Assembly (NCBI GenBank): GCA_021234155.1
Contig: JAJEKV010000067.1
Location: 1,527,659 to 1,591,658, forward strand
DNA length: 64,000 bases
Reading direction: 5' to 3'
Source of the DNA: Isoetes taiwanensis
Lineage: Eukaryota; Streptophyta; Lycopodiopsida; Isoetales; Isoetaceae
Shown here: piece after piece, positions 26,137 to 37,850 of the stretch
Layout: each line of letters starts with the position of its first letter
Numbering within the stretch: position 1 is the first letter of the stretch
Position numbers and translations under genes: made by a program
Notes under the pieces: generated by a model
What the model saw: only the letters and a program-made list of their open reading frames with translations
The model's database searches: none
Told to the model about the DNA's origin: nothing

Positions 26137-28096
26137 TTCTGCATCTCAAAATAATAAAACATGACAGTTTCATTTTAGCGATCTTTTACCCACTTGTGAA
26201 GCTCCATATCTTTTGTGATCCACGTACCATACACAGCTTTGAACTTTTGAGACTGAGCCTAGTTCAATTTAGTTCATAAACCTCTATTATCCATAGTTCA
26301 AAACCATAAATTCGTCACCAGCCTAGTTCAATTTAGTTCATGCAGTGAGCAATAGATCTATCAGTTCTGTGCTTAAATGGCCTTAAACATATCATAGCTC
26401 AACTATGCAGCATTAATTTCAGAGATAAACAGGCTAATAAGCCATGCCAACAAATATGATGTAAAGAACATAAATCAAAAGATATAACCTGATGGGGCTT
26501 GAATTAGAATATGGCATCCAGCATACTGCTCCAAGTTGCCATTGCTTTTGCTAATAGAATCCTCTTCTCTATAATACTTGGGAATACGATTGCTTGAGCA
26601 TAAAATCAGCACCACTGGCTTGCTCACCACTGGCTTGCTCAGGAAAACTAGATTTAATTTGTTCAGGCCAGGAACTATCAAGATCCTCTTCTTCTGGCTA
26701 AAGCTGTAAGATGGGCAAATTGAAATTTGCAAATATGACTATGCTGCCGTTTGCATCTTACTGGGTGCCACAGTCGCCATTGGAGAGTTCGTGTGCTTGG
26801 AGAGTATGCGATCTTAGGAATGCAACTCCATCTCAGATCGAGAATGCCGCAAAGCATGCATATCACGAAGAGTCGCAAATCTATAAGTGTAGGTCATCGG
26901 TTTAGGGTTTAGAAACCCTAATCCGTTACATATCAAGACAAATAGAATTTTTCCTTTTCATTTAAAAAAAACTTACGACCATATATATGGTCCAAAGAAA
27001 TAAAGTAATTTTTAAGCAGTGCATGCTACATTTTTAATCAGTGCATGCTACATTTAATCAGTATAGGGAAAACCCTAAAGTTTGTCAAACAAGATAGATT
27101 GTGCATGTTAACAAAATACCTTGCCTTCAATATTTTGCCGTATTTCCATAGTTGGTAGTCACAGCATGTGTACAAATTCCATTGCTTCAATATGTAACAT
27201 ACCCTGCACTTCTAGAATTTGATTATTATCCTTTAATAAAAAAATAGAGAATAGAATAGAAAGCCTGCCTCCTACCGTAGGTCAGAGGGCCTTGTGTGAT
27301 CATTATTCTTTGGTAACAACAAGGAGAGTAGGACCTTGTTGTACCACAAGGCCCTACCCTTCCCATAGTTGTTTACTCAATTACTTTGTAAAAAATCTTA
27401 CCATATCATTGAAGTTGTAGAGGACTCCAGGAATTGCTTCATTAGGAAAAGCACAATACCAGAATGCCATTGTCTTAGCAACAACTGATTATAATCGCCT
27501 CAAAGCTTGTCAATATAGTCTGCAATACATTGGCAATTCATAGATTTTTCATAAGCCCAATGGCAATTCATAGATTTTTCATAAGTCCAATGGCAATTTA
27601 TTTCATATGACAATTTTCTTGATAAAATATTTCCGATCTCACGAAGTAGAAACTGTTATATGGTGAGGATACACTGTCCATCTTCACATGTAATATGCTT
27701 CTCAACTCATTGATAAGCTGGTACAGTCTCAATAGTTGCTTAATGTCCTTATCATTTAGAACAGTAAAGGTGCACATGTCATACTGCAATTAGAGTAGGT
27801 GTCTTATGCTGCATGCGTTGAGATGCTTTTCCTCATTCTTGATATATGCCATGATAGTTTGGACAACAGAGCTGGGCTGTCAGTTCTTCAATCATAGTCC
27901 TTGAGTTATAAGGTTCACTTATATCGATTACTTGTATCAGAATCATCATTTTCAGTATGCCAATTCCTATAAATATCCAATTATCAATACGATTATGTAA
28001 ATGCCATTAGTAACTCAATGTTTACACCTGAAATACAATAGTAACCATGATTAAGGTCTCCAGTAAAACTAGAGAACTGGATGAAGAGAAAAAAAA
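26137..28096. other. Non-coding spacer between the two 540 bp repeats
   Basis: No supported gene. It includes a stable predicted hairpin at 27287-27361 and several short tandem duplications (for example TGGCAATTCATAGATTTTTC near 27530 and 27560). Confidence 0.5.
27287..27361. other. Two-part inverted repeat (hairpin)
   Basis: The outer arms AGGGCCTTGTG and CACAAGGCCCT (11 bp) enclose a second stem, GGT(A)ACAACAAGG against CCTTGTTGTACC (12 bp with one bulge), closed by a 9 nt loop. It could be a small-RNA precursor or a fold-back remnant; nothing else supports either. Confidence 0.5.
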
Positions 28097-28633
28097 CCTT
28101 TAAGTCCGTTTACACAGACTTTTACCATCCAATGGACTTCATGCAAAGACCATTTTCAGATACAATTGGCAGCCTTAGGTTAGAACAGGTGCCAACTAAC
28201 CTAAGCCTTAATCTGGTTACAAAGTATCAAAAATTTAATTCCATTAAATACTATGAGAGGAAGTACAGTAATCATTTCTTGATCTTTATACTCAAGACCA
28301 CAAACTATATTGCCATTTGAGAATAAAAAAGTATATGTTCAAAGTGATATCTGTTGTTGAAGCCATGTTGAAAGTTGATCTTGAATCATCCTTAGCTTTC
28401 ATGCCGTGTAAACGAATAAAATATTGCATTTCTCACAACTTCAAAACAAAGAGCAAGAAGTTCGGTTACCTGCAGTAGAACCAGAGGACAGTTAGCCAAG
28501 AATGGGTAAAAGCCTAAGCTACTAACAGGTAAGCAATGAACTTCTTGGGTTTATCACCCTTCACCTTGCAAGAAGTTTCCCCAAATGGGCATTAGATGTG
28601 TTAGGATGCAAAACAAAGAATGTATACATGTGC
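28097..28633 (+). repeat. 540 bp direct repeat, copy 2
   Basis: The partner of 25597-26136, about 2.5 kb downstream in the same orientation. Confidence 0.85.
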
Positions 28634-29188
28634 TGTATCCTTCAGGTATGAATTTATATGGATATGGCACATTGAAATGGCACACTTCATAGTAAAACGT
28701 ACTTCACTTTCTGCCCTTAAAGTATATTTTTGTCAAGCACCCTTTATGGATCACAAGATCCATGTCAAAATGGTTGTTGCTCTCATGTGCCCTTTGCATA
28801 TAATTAATGCTCTTTGTATAATATTTTTTTATGTTTCTTAAAGTAGGTTAAAAAATACTATTTTATATGTCACCAAACTTATTTACGAACTTGAAACATT
28901 AGGATTTCACAACATATAAAAACTCTTATTCTTACTTGTTCTTTACTGCATACTTGATGGGTCATTTGAGGTTACAAATAAAATAAATTGTGCCTTCAAG
29001 TTTTATTTACAATCTCAAACTGGCGCATGGAATTTTGAGAAAATGTCCAAATCATACGTGTGTACTAAAAAAGGCATAAAATGTGCTGTTTTTAGAGGAA
29101 TCTTTGAAATATTCTTGTAAAGTGCATTTCAACAAAATTAGTGCATTTGATTTTGAACGTTGTTCACAGTGTAAAATCAAACAGAGAC
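28634..29188. other. Non-coding, AT-rich
   Basis: No gene or element recognised. Confidence 0.4.
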
Positions 29189-29760
29189 GGTATAAATTTA
29201 TATGAAAACTTCAGACTACTGTATAAGAAATGTTTGGAAAGATTCTATACGGAAGCACACATGGCAGTAGTACTTAAGGGCAATAGGGGCACGTCCATTA
29301 TCTATATATGCTGCTTGGACTCGAAGGTGCTCGCGATCAGTCGCCCTTATTTGCTACTCCCAACAGCTATATGCATCTCCGTACACACATGGCCACATAA
29401 GTTTCTAACCCGTACCTTTTTAATTCTACGTTTCTTTTAATCTCTTGAATGTTCTCCTGTCTTTTGTCTATCGGTATAAATTTATACCAAGGCTGAACTC
29501 TATTGGTATAAATTTATACGGAGGCTGAACTCTATTGGTATAAATATATACCGAGGAGATGGTCTCTCGATAAAAATTTATACCGCGAGAGATCTCCCGC
29601 GGTATAAATTTAAACTGACAAGGTGTTAAGCGGTATAAATTTATACCGCCCGTGTTCACATGGTATTATACTGTGCGAGCAAGGGCGGTATAAATTTATA
29701 CCGCTTAGAACCTTGTCGGGTATACAGCTGGAGAACTCTTGCGGTATAAATTTATACCGT
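29189..29760. repeat. Cluster of the palindrome CGGTATAAATTTATACCG
   Basis: Perfect or near-perfect copies of GGTATAAATTTATACC lie at about 29189, 29473, 29505, 29537, 29569, 29600, 29631, 29686 and 29742. Further copies lie outside the cluster at 30356 and 31456. Spacing is irregular (31-56 bp within the cluster). Copies at 29617-29651 and 29684-29718 also share 35 bp arms in inverted order. Around 29581-29604 two half-copies flank the near-palindrome CCGCGAGAGATCTCCCGCGG. Sequence between copies is mostly not conserved. This is not a CRISPR array or a simple satellite. Confidence 0.9.
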
Positions 29761-29963
29761 CAGACCATCGCCTCGGAAATTTGTATAAAATCATACAGTT
29801 TACAAGACTTTAGTGCGTTTTAGGTGTTAAAGCAACGGAGAAACGGGTAAAATAACACCTCATAGAGGTTCTCTAAGACAACATTTTTAGTACTTAATTA
29901 CAGAAAAATCTTAGGTAAACCCATCTTCCGTAATGTTTAAGCCTGTTTTTTACGCGTTTTCAG

Positions 29964-31375
29964 CCCAAAGATTACCATTAAAGGCAAAGGTCAACAGTCA
30001 GCTCCGAAGCCCCAAACTTACGAACTCAGGGATGTTACGTGGTACGTGCACAGGGGAGCAAGAGAACGCTACCCCACTGATGCCTACCTGTACCTATACA
30101 ACAAGACAGGAAGGGGGAAGTTCAAGCCAGAGGACTACTATCCTGCAAGAGAAATGACTAGTCTGACGTCCACAGAAAATGAGGACGAGATTTTAATGAA
30201 CTGCATAAACGATGAAGGCGATGTCGAATACTTTCTGAGCAGCAGAATGTTTCGGATAAGCATGTGTAAGCCAAAGGATGTCAATGAGTACATTTTAAAA
30301 AACAACAAACTTGGCTATGTGAGTATTAACCTCTTCCTTGTGTCCTTTGTTCCTTCACCGTATAAATTTATACATGCAGCAAACTAACTGAGCATCCTGA
30401 ATGCAGGATATAGTAGACATCCTGTCCTCAGTCATTCTGTGTGACGAAAAAGTTATTGTCAAGGGCTTCTAGTACCCACATACAAAGGAAGACGTGGAAA
30501 TAGAAAGCGAGCCAGAAGAGGAGGAGGAGGAGGAGGAGGAGGAAGAGGAGGAGGAGGAGGTGGTAGTGACGGGGAAGGGGAAAAGAAAAGCCTTGGTTAT
30601 TCACACACAGGCTCCAAAGAAAATTAGAAAGACCAAAGCCTTGACAGTAGAAGAGTCTGCATAAGCACTTCAAAAGGCTCCTAGGGCCGACATTGTCTTG
30701 AAACCCTCAGATAGGTCAAGTGCAATATTAAAAAGAGTGAATGAAACAAAGCTCTTGAAGCAAACCATTTCCTTAACACTGAGCACAATCAAGAGGCCAC
30801 CGAAGAATGAGGATGGGGTCAGAGTGCTTCAAGTAAGGAAGTTGTACGCAACACATATGGCAATACTAAAGCAGAGAATGCGTAGAAATCCACATGCCCA
30901 TGTGTAGCCACTGGTTGTTATGGTTAATCGAGAGCAGATCCAAGAGCTCAAGGATTACAGGAAGGCTGGCTTCGAGGACTACACATATTATGTTCTCGGT
31001 GGAACTCACAGTTACAAGGCCAGGAAGGAGCTATCTAAGGAAGAAGTCAGAAATGAGGTCTGGAAGAGCATGGAAGCCCATATATACGTTGGGTTGACAG
31101 ATGAGAAGGCGAAAGTCATTGCTGTGAGCCACAACCTCGACAATTATTTCAGGTTGAAGATGAGCCTCATAGACAAAATACGCATCATGCATGGAGAATA
31201 TGTGGAGTTTAAGCAATTGCATGGAGAGGATTTCAAGAAACAGAAGCACAAGCTCCAAGAATTTTGCGAGGCTTGTGTGACTGAATGCTGCTTGAGTTAC
31301 GATTCTGATAAGAAGCCCATCATGGTAGTGAAGCAGTACGATAACTACTTCCAACTTGCTTTCAGCAATGGCCAA
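29964..31375 (+). pseudogene. Gene with a ParB/sulfiredoxin-like domain, three in-frame stops
   Basis: Exon A (29964-30318) encodes an unrecognised module (YELRDVTWYVHRGARE, DAYLYLYNKTGRGKFKPEDY). A GT-AG intron (30319-30406) containing one palindrome copy joins in phase to exon B (30407-31375), which ends at GTAAGT (31376). Exon B has a Glu-rich run, a basic KGKRKALVIH stretch, then PLVVMVNREQIQELKDY, the box YYVLGGTHSYKARKEL (about 30986-31033), YVGLTDEKAKVIAVSHNLDN and MSLIDKIRIMHGEY. The GG(T/N)HSYKA box and the following HN resemble the nucleotide-binding boxes of ParB-type proteins. TAG 30470, TAA 30662 and TAG 30905 interrupt one continuous frame; each would be Gln after a single T-to-C change. 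First and last exons were not found. Confidence 0.6.
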
Positions 31376-31949
31376 GTAAGTACACACTCCTTCCAATTTA
31401 AGTTTGTTCCAAGGTAGTCTAGAATGTGTAGTTTAGATAAAAACCGTCGTAGGAACCGGTATAAATTTATCAATGTTGTTAAAAAACAGTTAAAGATAGT
31501 TCTATTGAGCAAAAGCATGACATAAAGCCAATTTCCATTACAGTCAAATGCGTCGTAGTCGTGGATGCTTGCTCTTCGCATTGGACATCAGAAGAAGCAA
31601 CATATAGGCATTTTCCCTTATTAGTAACCATTATGAGCATGTAGCATCTTGAAGAGGCACTACTCACTTGGTTATGACCATAGCACTGCAGAAAACCAAT
31701 CAATAACTTCAAATAAAGGATGCCATTCATTCTTGTAAACTACAACTTCCTCGCCAGGTCAACTACACAATTGAAGGGTCTTCTAATCTAAGGTCAACTA
31801 CACAACTGTGCACATAATCTAAGGTCCTCTACTTCCAAAGCTTCCTTTTGCATTAGTGCATCAGCAAAAACATTTGACATTAGGACATAAGTACCATCGC
31901 AACACGGGTCCAAAGTTACATTTTCATTAAAAGCAACATTTTAGCTCAA
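31376..31949. other. Downstream intron/flank of the ParB-like gene
   Basis: It starts with GTAAGT and carries the last copy of the palindrome (about 31456). A short tandem duplication (CAACTACACAA...AATCTAAGGTC) is near 31757-31825. No exon was recognised. Confidence 0.4.
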
Positions 31950-32312
31950 TATCATTGTTCATTCTGCATGCAGTAAGCAAAGATGTCCAATCCATGATAA
32001 TGCCTTCTCGAAGCACTGTAAAGCCAAAAGAGCCTTGCCATCTTGGGTATATCCACTACAATTGAAACCCAAGAGACCACATTTTGTATTGCGAATTCAC
32101 CAAACACTTCATCAGCTTTCTGTGAACTTCCACATTTGCCATACATGTCCCAAATCGTTTGGCATACTATTAAATTCCAGACCAATTTTTTGGCTAGGTT
32201 CCCCACTTGTAAGCCTTATTTTTTTAACTTGTAGGAGCTTTGATAAAGCAGGCAGAGAACACAGAGAAGCTAAATGATGTAAACCATTTTTGAACATTTC
32301 TGGAAGAACCAT
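31950..32312 (-). pseudogene. Pentatricopeptide-repeat (PPR) protein remnant
   Basis: The minus-strand frame reads AKKLVWNLIVCQTIWDMYGK, CGSSQKADEVFGEFAIQNVV and SWVSIVV. It follows the plant PLS-class pattern, in which a DMYxKCG helix is followed by A..VF...NVVSW. A neighbouring frame upstream (HHLASLCSLPALSKLLQ) looks like the preceding repeat. Only about two repeats survive and at least one shift is present. PPR proteins bind organellar RNA; this copy cannot. Confidence 0.65.
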
Positions 32313-34308
32313 TTCTGGACATTTCTGAAAGATGACACAACACTAAGTATTGCTCAACAAATTATTTGCTAAAGAGCTTCGGTAATTCTTCGGCAATAGT
32401 AGCAGCATGTGGGAACATGGCAGTCTAGGACAACCTGGCAAAGATACTGAACATAAGAGTTAATGCTCGCAGAACGTAACTGCAACTTGTTATCTATGCA
32501 AGTGGTAGCCACCAGCAGTTGTGCTTCATACGTGTAGATTATGCTCATATATCCTAGCAAAAATACAACATGCATGCTTAAGAGTGCATTCCAAGCATAT
32601 GTGTGTGAAACCTTCCTTCTGTGAATCCTTCTTCCTTCTTTATCATGCTATTGGGGAACTTATATGTGATTGACCAAGATTCCTCAAAGTGCATATTGCT
32701 TCCCATAAAGATTTGAAACTTGCAAGAATAAAATATTAAACTAGTGACAAGTGATAATTGCAATTGTGAAAAAACTGAAAACTTGAGCGAGCACATACAT
32801 GTATCTAAGCTTTCCTGTCAAGTGTTTGGGTAGAGGCCAATGAACTTTGATAGATATCCAGGTTTATAAAACCACTAGGATTTCCAAGCTCCTCTGCAAT
32901 ATTTTTCTAGTCTTCTAATGAAATGGCTGCTTTGAAAGTTTTTTAGTCCCGTTCCTAGCAAATGAACTGGAGAGAGTTGAACTATTTTAAGCTCTTTTCC
33001 ATGCATATGCACCTTCACTATGTGCTTTGAAAGAGTTAATAATTTTGAATTCTCATGCTAGTAAGCTTCAACATTACCTACCATCGTCATCAGTGCTTTT
33101 TTCTTGCAACCATCATGAGTGATACAAGAGATCATCTCTTCTAAGAGAATTGCACACTTAGAATTTCGAGATGGACATAAAAAAAACATTAAAATCGGCA
33201 TTTTAAACTAAGAGTGGACAAAACTAGGGAAAAGGGAAAAGAGTTCATTATTACTTTCTTTCTTCCTTCCTTCCTTCATCACAATAGCATTCACAGTCTG
33301 CTAGAGCAATCACGATCAGTATCTCTCACATCGCAAGAAAAATAACCTAATGGCTATTTTTTCCCTTTCTCACTTATTCCATTACCATTATGTTAATCGT
33401 TAACTCAAAAAATTAAAGTAAGTGGACCTCTCCTAGGTCACTTAACCTTTACACTATTCCTTTGAAAATAAAACTAGGTCGATTAATCTTTTAACATAAT
33501 TTTTGTTAGTGTGAAACGGTATTTGTTAGATTAATCAGACTTAAAAATTAACCAAACTCTGGCTTAACTTGCAGTACCTTATGTATTTTGCCCCAGATAG
33601 TGGCAAAAAATCCTTTAATCTGCATCAAAGAAAACTGAGGTGAGAACCTACATATCAATCGTCTAATTCATGCAAGCTATCCAATGGCATATATGTATCA
33701 TATACCGTTAACCATCCACTATCTAGCAATTCATCATCTTTTAATTTAGAAAACATGATCGAGATGTTGCCGCCATCACCTCGACACCCTCTTCCTAATA
33801 AAAGACAATGCATAATTTCCTTGGAAGGGTGTCCACCAAAATATATGCCAAATACAAAAACACAACAACAAAGTTTAACTCAAAACCAAGGGAAAATCCC
33901 CACGCCGCGTACCGCATCTCTTGTAATAATAGCTTGAGTAGTATAGGGCCTTCGATGCCCATGGCCCATCACAGTTAACTAACAATAAGAGGACTTTCAT
34001 TTACTAAAACGACATTGAAGACGAAAGTTGAAGGAATGTGTCCAAACAAGAAGCAAGGTCAAAACAGAACAAGCCATATCAAGGTTAGAAATGCCAAAAG
34101 TGATCAACCGAGAAGAACCCACCCTCCCCTCCCCATAATGGAATTCAAGAATTAGAAGAAGATATTGATGAGATGAATAAGCATCATAAGAAGTTGACGA
34201 AGAACACTGCAATAAGTAACGGTCTCCCAAATGATCTGGAGGCAAAAAATGCATGCTATGCATGCGATGCTTATTTCAGGCAACTAAAGTGATGTCAAAT
34301 ATTCTTGT
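32313..34308. other. Non-coding, AT-rich
   Basis: No gene or element recognised. The last five bases before the next element (34309-34313, GGAGG) are its target-site duplication. Confidence 0.5.
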
Positions 34309-34313
34309 GGAGG

Positions 34314-34854
34314 TGTTAGTCCTGTATGTCCTGGTACAGGATTATTCATGCACACCTTGGACCAGACCAAGAACAAGGCACCAAATCAAGGTCAATGTCA
34401 GTCATCAAGACCCCCGCCGAAGACCAAGGTCACGCCCAAGAGTCAGCCAAAGAAGAGGCAGAAAACAGACAAATGACGGGCCGTCAGCGTCAGCATGATT
34501 CCAGGCACTTCAAGAGGCACCGCCAACACTCCTGCAAATCAGGCCTCATTCAGGAGTCGGCACCGAGATCTGTCAGAATATCTATATTGGGCCAAAGGCC
34601 ATTGTACTATATATATGAGTAGAGCTAGCATTCGAAGGCTAGATGAGTTTTTGTTCTTGTCTCAAGTCATTTTCTCTCTCGATTGCGAGAGCTCATGTAT
34701 TCTGATTGATATCAAAGAAGTCTCATTCTCATCATTGTATTTTTCTTGTCTTCTCTTCCCTTTTTCTCTTGTTCTTTTGCAAATCTCGCGTGACACAGCT
34801 CTCGAATTCTCTTGTTTGATCCAAGGGTCCTCACAGAGGGCTGTCTTGCAGGAG
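34314..34854 (+). repeat. G2 5' LTR, 3' end truncated
   Basis: It starts TGTTAGTCCT and has a TATA-like CTATATATATGAG at 34607. It matches the 3' LTR up to GTCTTGCAGGAG and then breaks off about 30 bp early, directly into the 3' end of inverted element G1. The G2 primer site and gag N terminus that should follow are missing. Confidence 0.88.
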
Positions 34855-34869
34855 GTCCTCAGTCTGAAG

Positions 34870-37850
34870 AAAAGGAGGAATGGCTTCCGAGGGCGAGAAA
34901 CTAGCAGTCGGAAAGTGATCCTCACGGGAATGAGGTCGAGCGCCATTATGGTAATGAGCAATGAGGTCCTGGCGTGTTTGAAGAGCGTCAGGGGTGTTGA
35001 GCCCGAGGGCAGGATGGGCCTCAATGAGGAAGTGAGAGTGCACCATGTCTTCCAGGGCAGCATGGGCGGCCGAAGGAACAAACTGGCACTCCATGAGAAA
35101 GGGTTTGGAGACAGAAGGCACCGACGCAGCGGCATTGGATTAAATGAAAAGATTGGATGTCGCCGATTTAAAGAGCTGACCCAGGATGCATTTGAGAGCG
35201 CGACGTAAAACCAGCTTGGTGGGGCGAAGGTGCCGGTGAGGTGGCGGCGATGCGCAAGAAGGTATCAAGACCATGCAAGGCATCAGCAAGCTTTTGCCAA
35301 CCACGCTCATTACCAATATAAATCCAATTTTCAGTAGTATCCAAAGTGGCATTATCCTCCCAGTTGGAGCGTCTGACAAATCGAGGATCCCACCGGAGAT
35401 CCGTGGAGATCTGAGGCGGAGTCGACCCAGCGTGGCCATCCATGACCTTCGTCCAAAAGGGAAGACGCCCGGTCGAAGAAAAGGAAGGTGGTGGGAGGGG
35501 CTCCTAAGGAAGCATATGGAGAAGGAAGCATGCCCGTGTGCGTGGGTTGCAGAGCCATGTCCCGAAATGCTTGAACAAGATTTTGATCAAGAGCTCGACA
35601 CCAATGGTCCCATTCTGAAGTAGAGAGCAATTGATAGACAGGAGGATTGACCCAACCCGTGGGGATGGTCTTGCTTTCCAGAAGGCCATGGAGTTGATTG
35701 TAGCCTCCCAAGTGCTGCATATAAATCTGGGCAAATTCGAGATCATCAGGGTTGTGCCAGATTTTTGTGAACCTGTTCCAACATTTCGGCCTGCCACAGA
35801 GGTAAGTCTTGAGCGATTCGGGCATGTACTCTGTTCAAAAGTCCGAGGCCGGCGGGGATCCTTGAAATATTTGTTGGTGGTTGATAACAACCAAGCGGCA
35901 TTGGGTTGCCTCTAAAAACACGATGGGCCTCATCCGGAATTTATCACGGAGATCCGCGGGTAGAAGTCATGAAAAACATATGCCATGGGCTGAACAACTC
36001 GGAAGATGACTAATTCAGGATCTTCAACCGTGAGTTGTTCAAAGACTAAGAGTGCACAAAATAAACCCTTATCTTCTATAGAAAGATCCGGCCAGATCCG
36101 AAGGAAGTCGGTTGATGAACATTGCCATTGGCCGTGTACCACTTCAAAAGAAAGAGGTGCCATCGGGCCACCACATAGTCAAGATAGCTGGAAGGAGTAG
36201 AGAAGTCCACCGGGATGTTTGTAGCAATTTCAAGATATCCGGTCTGTTTGGTTTGGGCTTCCTCGTGATTGAAGCGCTTCTTTGGAGCTGATGTTCAAGG
36301 TCACGGATCCGATGCTCTGTTCTAACAAAAGGCGGGACTGATCCGCGGACCCGTTTACCGAGAAGCGTGGCATGTGAAGAGGATTGCCTGGGAGTATGGA
36401 GGCGTAGTGTGGCAATCTCGCATCATCGATGACCTTTTGTTTACGAACCTCCAATGTACCGAGTGCGGAGGGGCGTTAAGCGATTGGTGGCGTGTTTTCG
36501 AGCTTCAAAGGGGAGGTGAGTCGAGTTTCACTTTCGGTGAGATTTTGAACTTGAGTGTTGTAATTGTCATAAAGCTACGAAAGTACAAAGGCGTCGAGCT
36601 TAACAATGTGTGTCTCCTTTTCACCCAGGAGAGTATCTTTGGACTTGTTTTGTTCCAATAAGTCCTGAATTTGGGTTTGGAGCTGAGCCTGCTGATCTGT
36701 AAATAGGCTAGTCGATCCACGAGCACTTGTGAGATCGATCTGGGCTGTATGTAATAGAGCCGCGGTGCTTGTCTTGAAGTTTGGCCTCCAAAGTTTGAAT
36801 ATGGGCAAAGATGGCAGCCTTGAAGGTCTCTTTTGAACAAAGATCGGAAGCCTCAGGGGCCTTTGAACCGTACCATGAGAGCCTCCAGGGACGCTTAGAA
36901 GCCGCATGGCGGCCTTTTTGAACATCTTGTTTGGAATTTGTACGTGAGCCGCCGAGGATGGGGAGGTTCAGGCCCCTATTCTTTGCTTTGTCCGAGATTG
37001 TTGAGAGGCATGGCAGGGAATGGGTAGGCGTGGGCCTCGAGAGGAGGAAGAGGAGGATCTGAACATGCATGGTCCGAGGTTGAACAGATGAGGGGAGGTC
37101 TGGCGTGAAGGTACAGCCTTTGTTGAGTTTGACGCCGGGAATGCAGAGAGCGTTGAGTGGAGGTATGGGAAGTGGAAGGGCTCTCAAGAACAGGTGAAGA
37201 TAATGACCTAATGAGGGCCTCAAGATGGCCTCCCACGGAAATTTCAGAGATTGAGGAGGGAGTAGCCGGATCGCGGTCTACTTCTGAAGAAGGATAAAAA
37301 TAAGAGTTGTGGCCAATCAACATTGATTGGAGTGGATGGCGATGATGACCATATTGTAAAAGCGGCTTATTGATGTGGGTATTCTTAATGGAATGCCCAA
37401 GCAATTTTTCTCCACGTAAACTTCACAAAAGTCTCATGTGGTTTGGCAATATTTGTGAGGCGATCTTTGGTTTGCTTGATAAGCAAATAGCCAAACGGAG
37501 TGGCGTCCATGTCCCGTAAAAGCAGCCCAAGAGACGAAGGTTTTGCAAAGGGATGTGGAATACCTCGAGAAATCAAATGCTTTGAGTAAGTAAAATGATA
37601 GTGCCATCGACCACCGTAGCAAATCCTTAGGGCTGTTGACGATGTGTCGCGAATGAAGCCGCTAATTGCACCGGATTTGGGGCGGGGAGCTCCATTTGTG
37701 AAAAACAGTAAAAGCTTGTGGCGTTCGCAACTTCCCGACTCGGACCAACAAGGGCCTCTCGAAAAGGTGGGCCGAGAAAGACAATGCACCGGCAAAAGAG
37801 TCGCGATCCCTTGGTTTAAGCTTGAAGTGTAGAAAGTTTGGGGCTGCCAT
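34870..37850 (-). pseudogene. G1 extra ORF (uncharacterised)
   Basis: It starts MAAPNFLHFKLKP (37850), the counterpart of MAASPKFPTLQVIAP in G2. Matching blocks continue in broken frames: LTNIAKPHETFVKFTWRKI (about 37410), a coiled-coil region (36300-36900), FRVVQPMAYVFHDFYP (about 35960), NWIYIGNERGWQKL (35310) and EDMVHSHFLIEAHPALGLNT (35020). Retention of this ORF in an element that has lost pol is noteworthy. No catalytic motif seen. Confidence 0.75.

Noticed and set aside
25597-28633. LTR pair of a small retrotransposon
   Set aside because: The repeats lack TG/CA ends, primer site, purine tract and any coding remnant between them.
29460-29760. CRISPR-like regular repeat array
   Set aside because: Spacing is irregular, repeats are perfect palindromes, spacers are partly repeated and the genome is eukaryotic.
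30428-30673. Leu-rich minus-strand frame
   Set aside because: It is the antisense of the Glu-rich GAG/GAA run in the ParB-like gene.
34495-35208. 237-codon plus-strand frame
   Set aside because: It runs from the G2 LTR into antisense of the G1 extra ORF; the minus-strand protein matches G2 and the plus-strand one does not.
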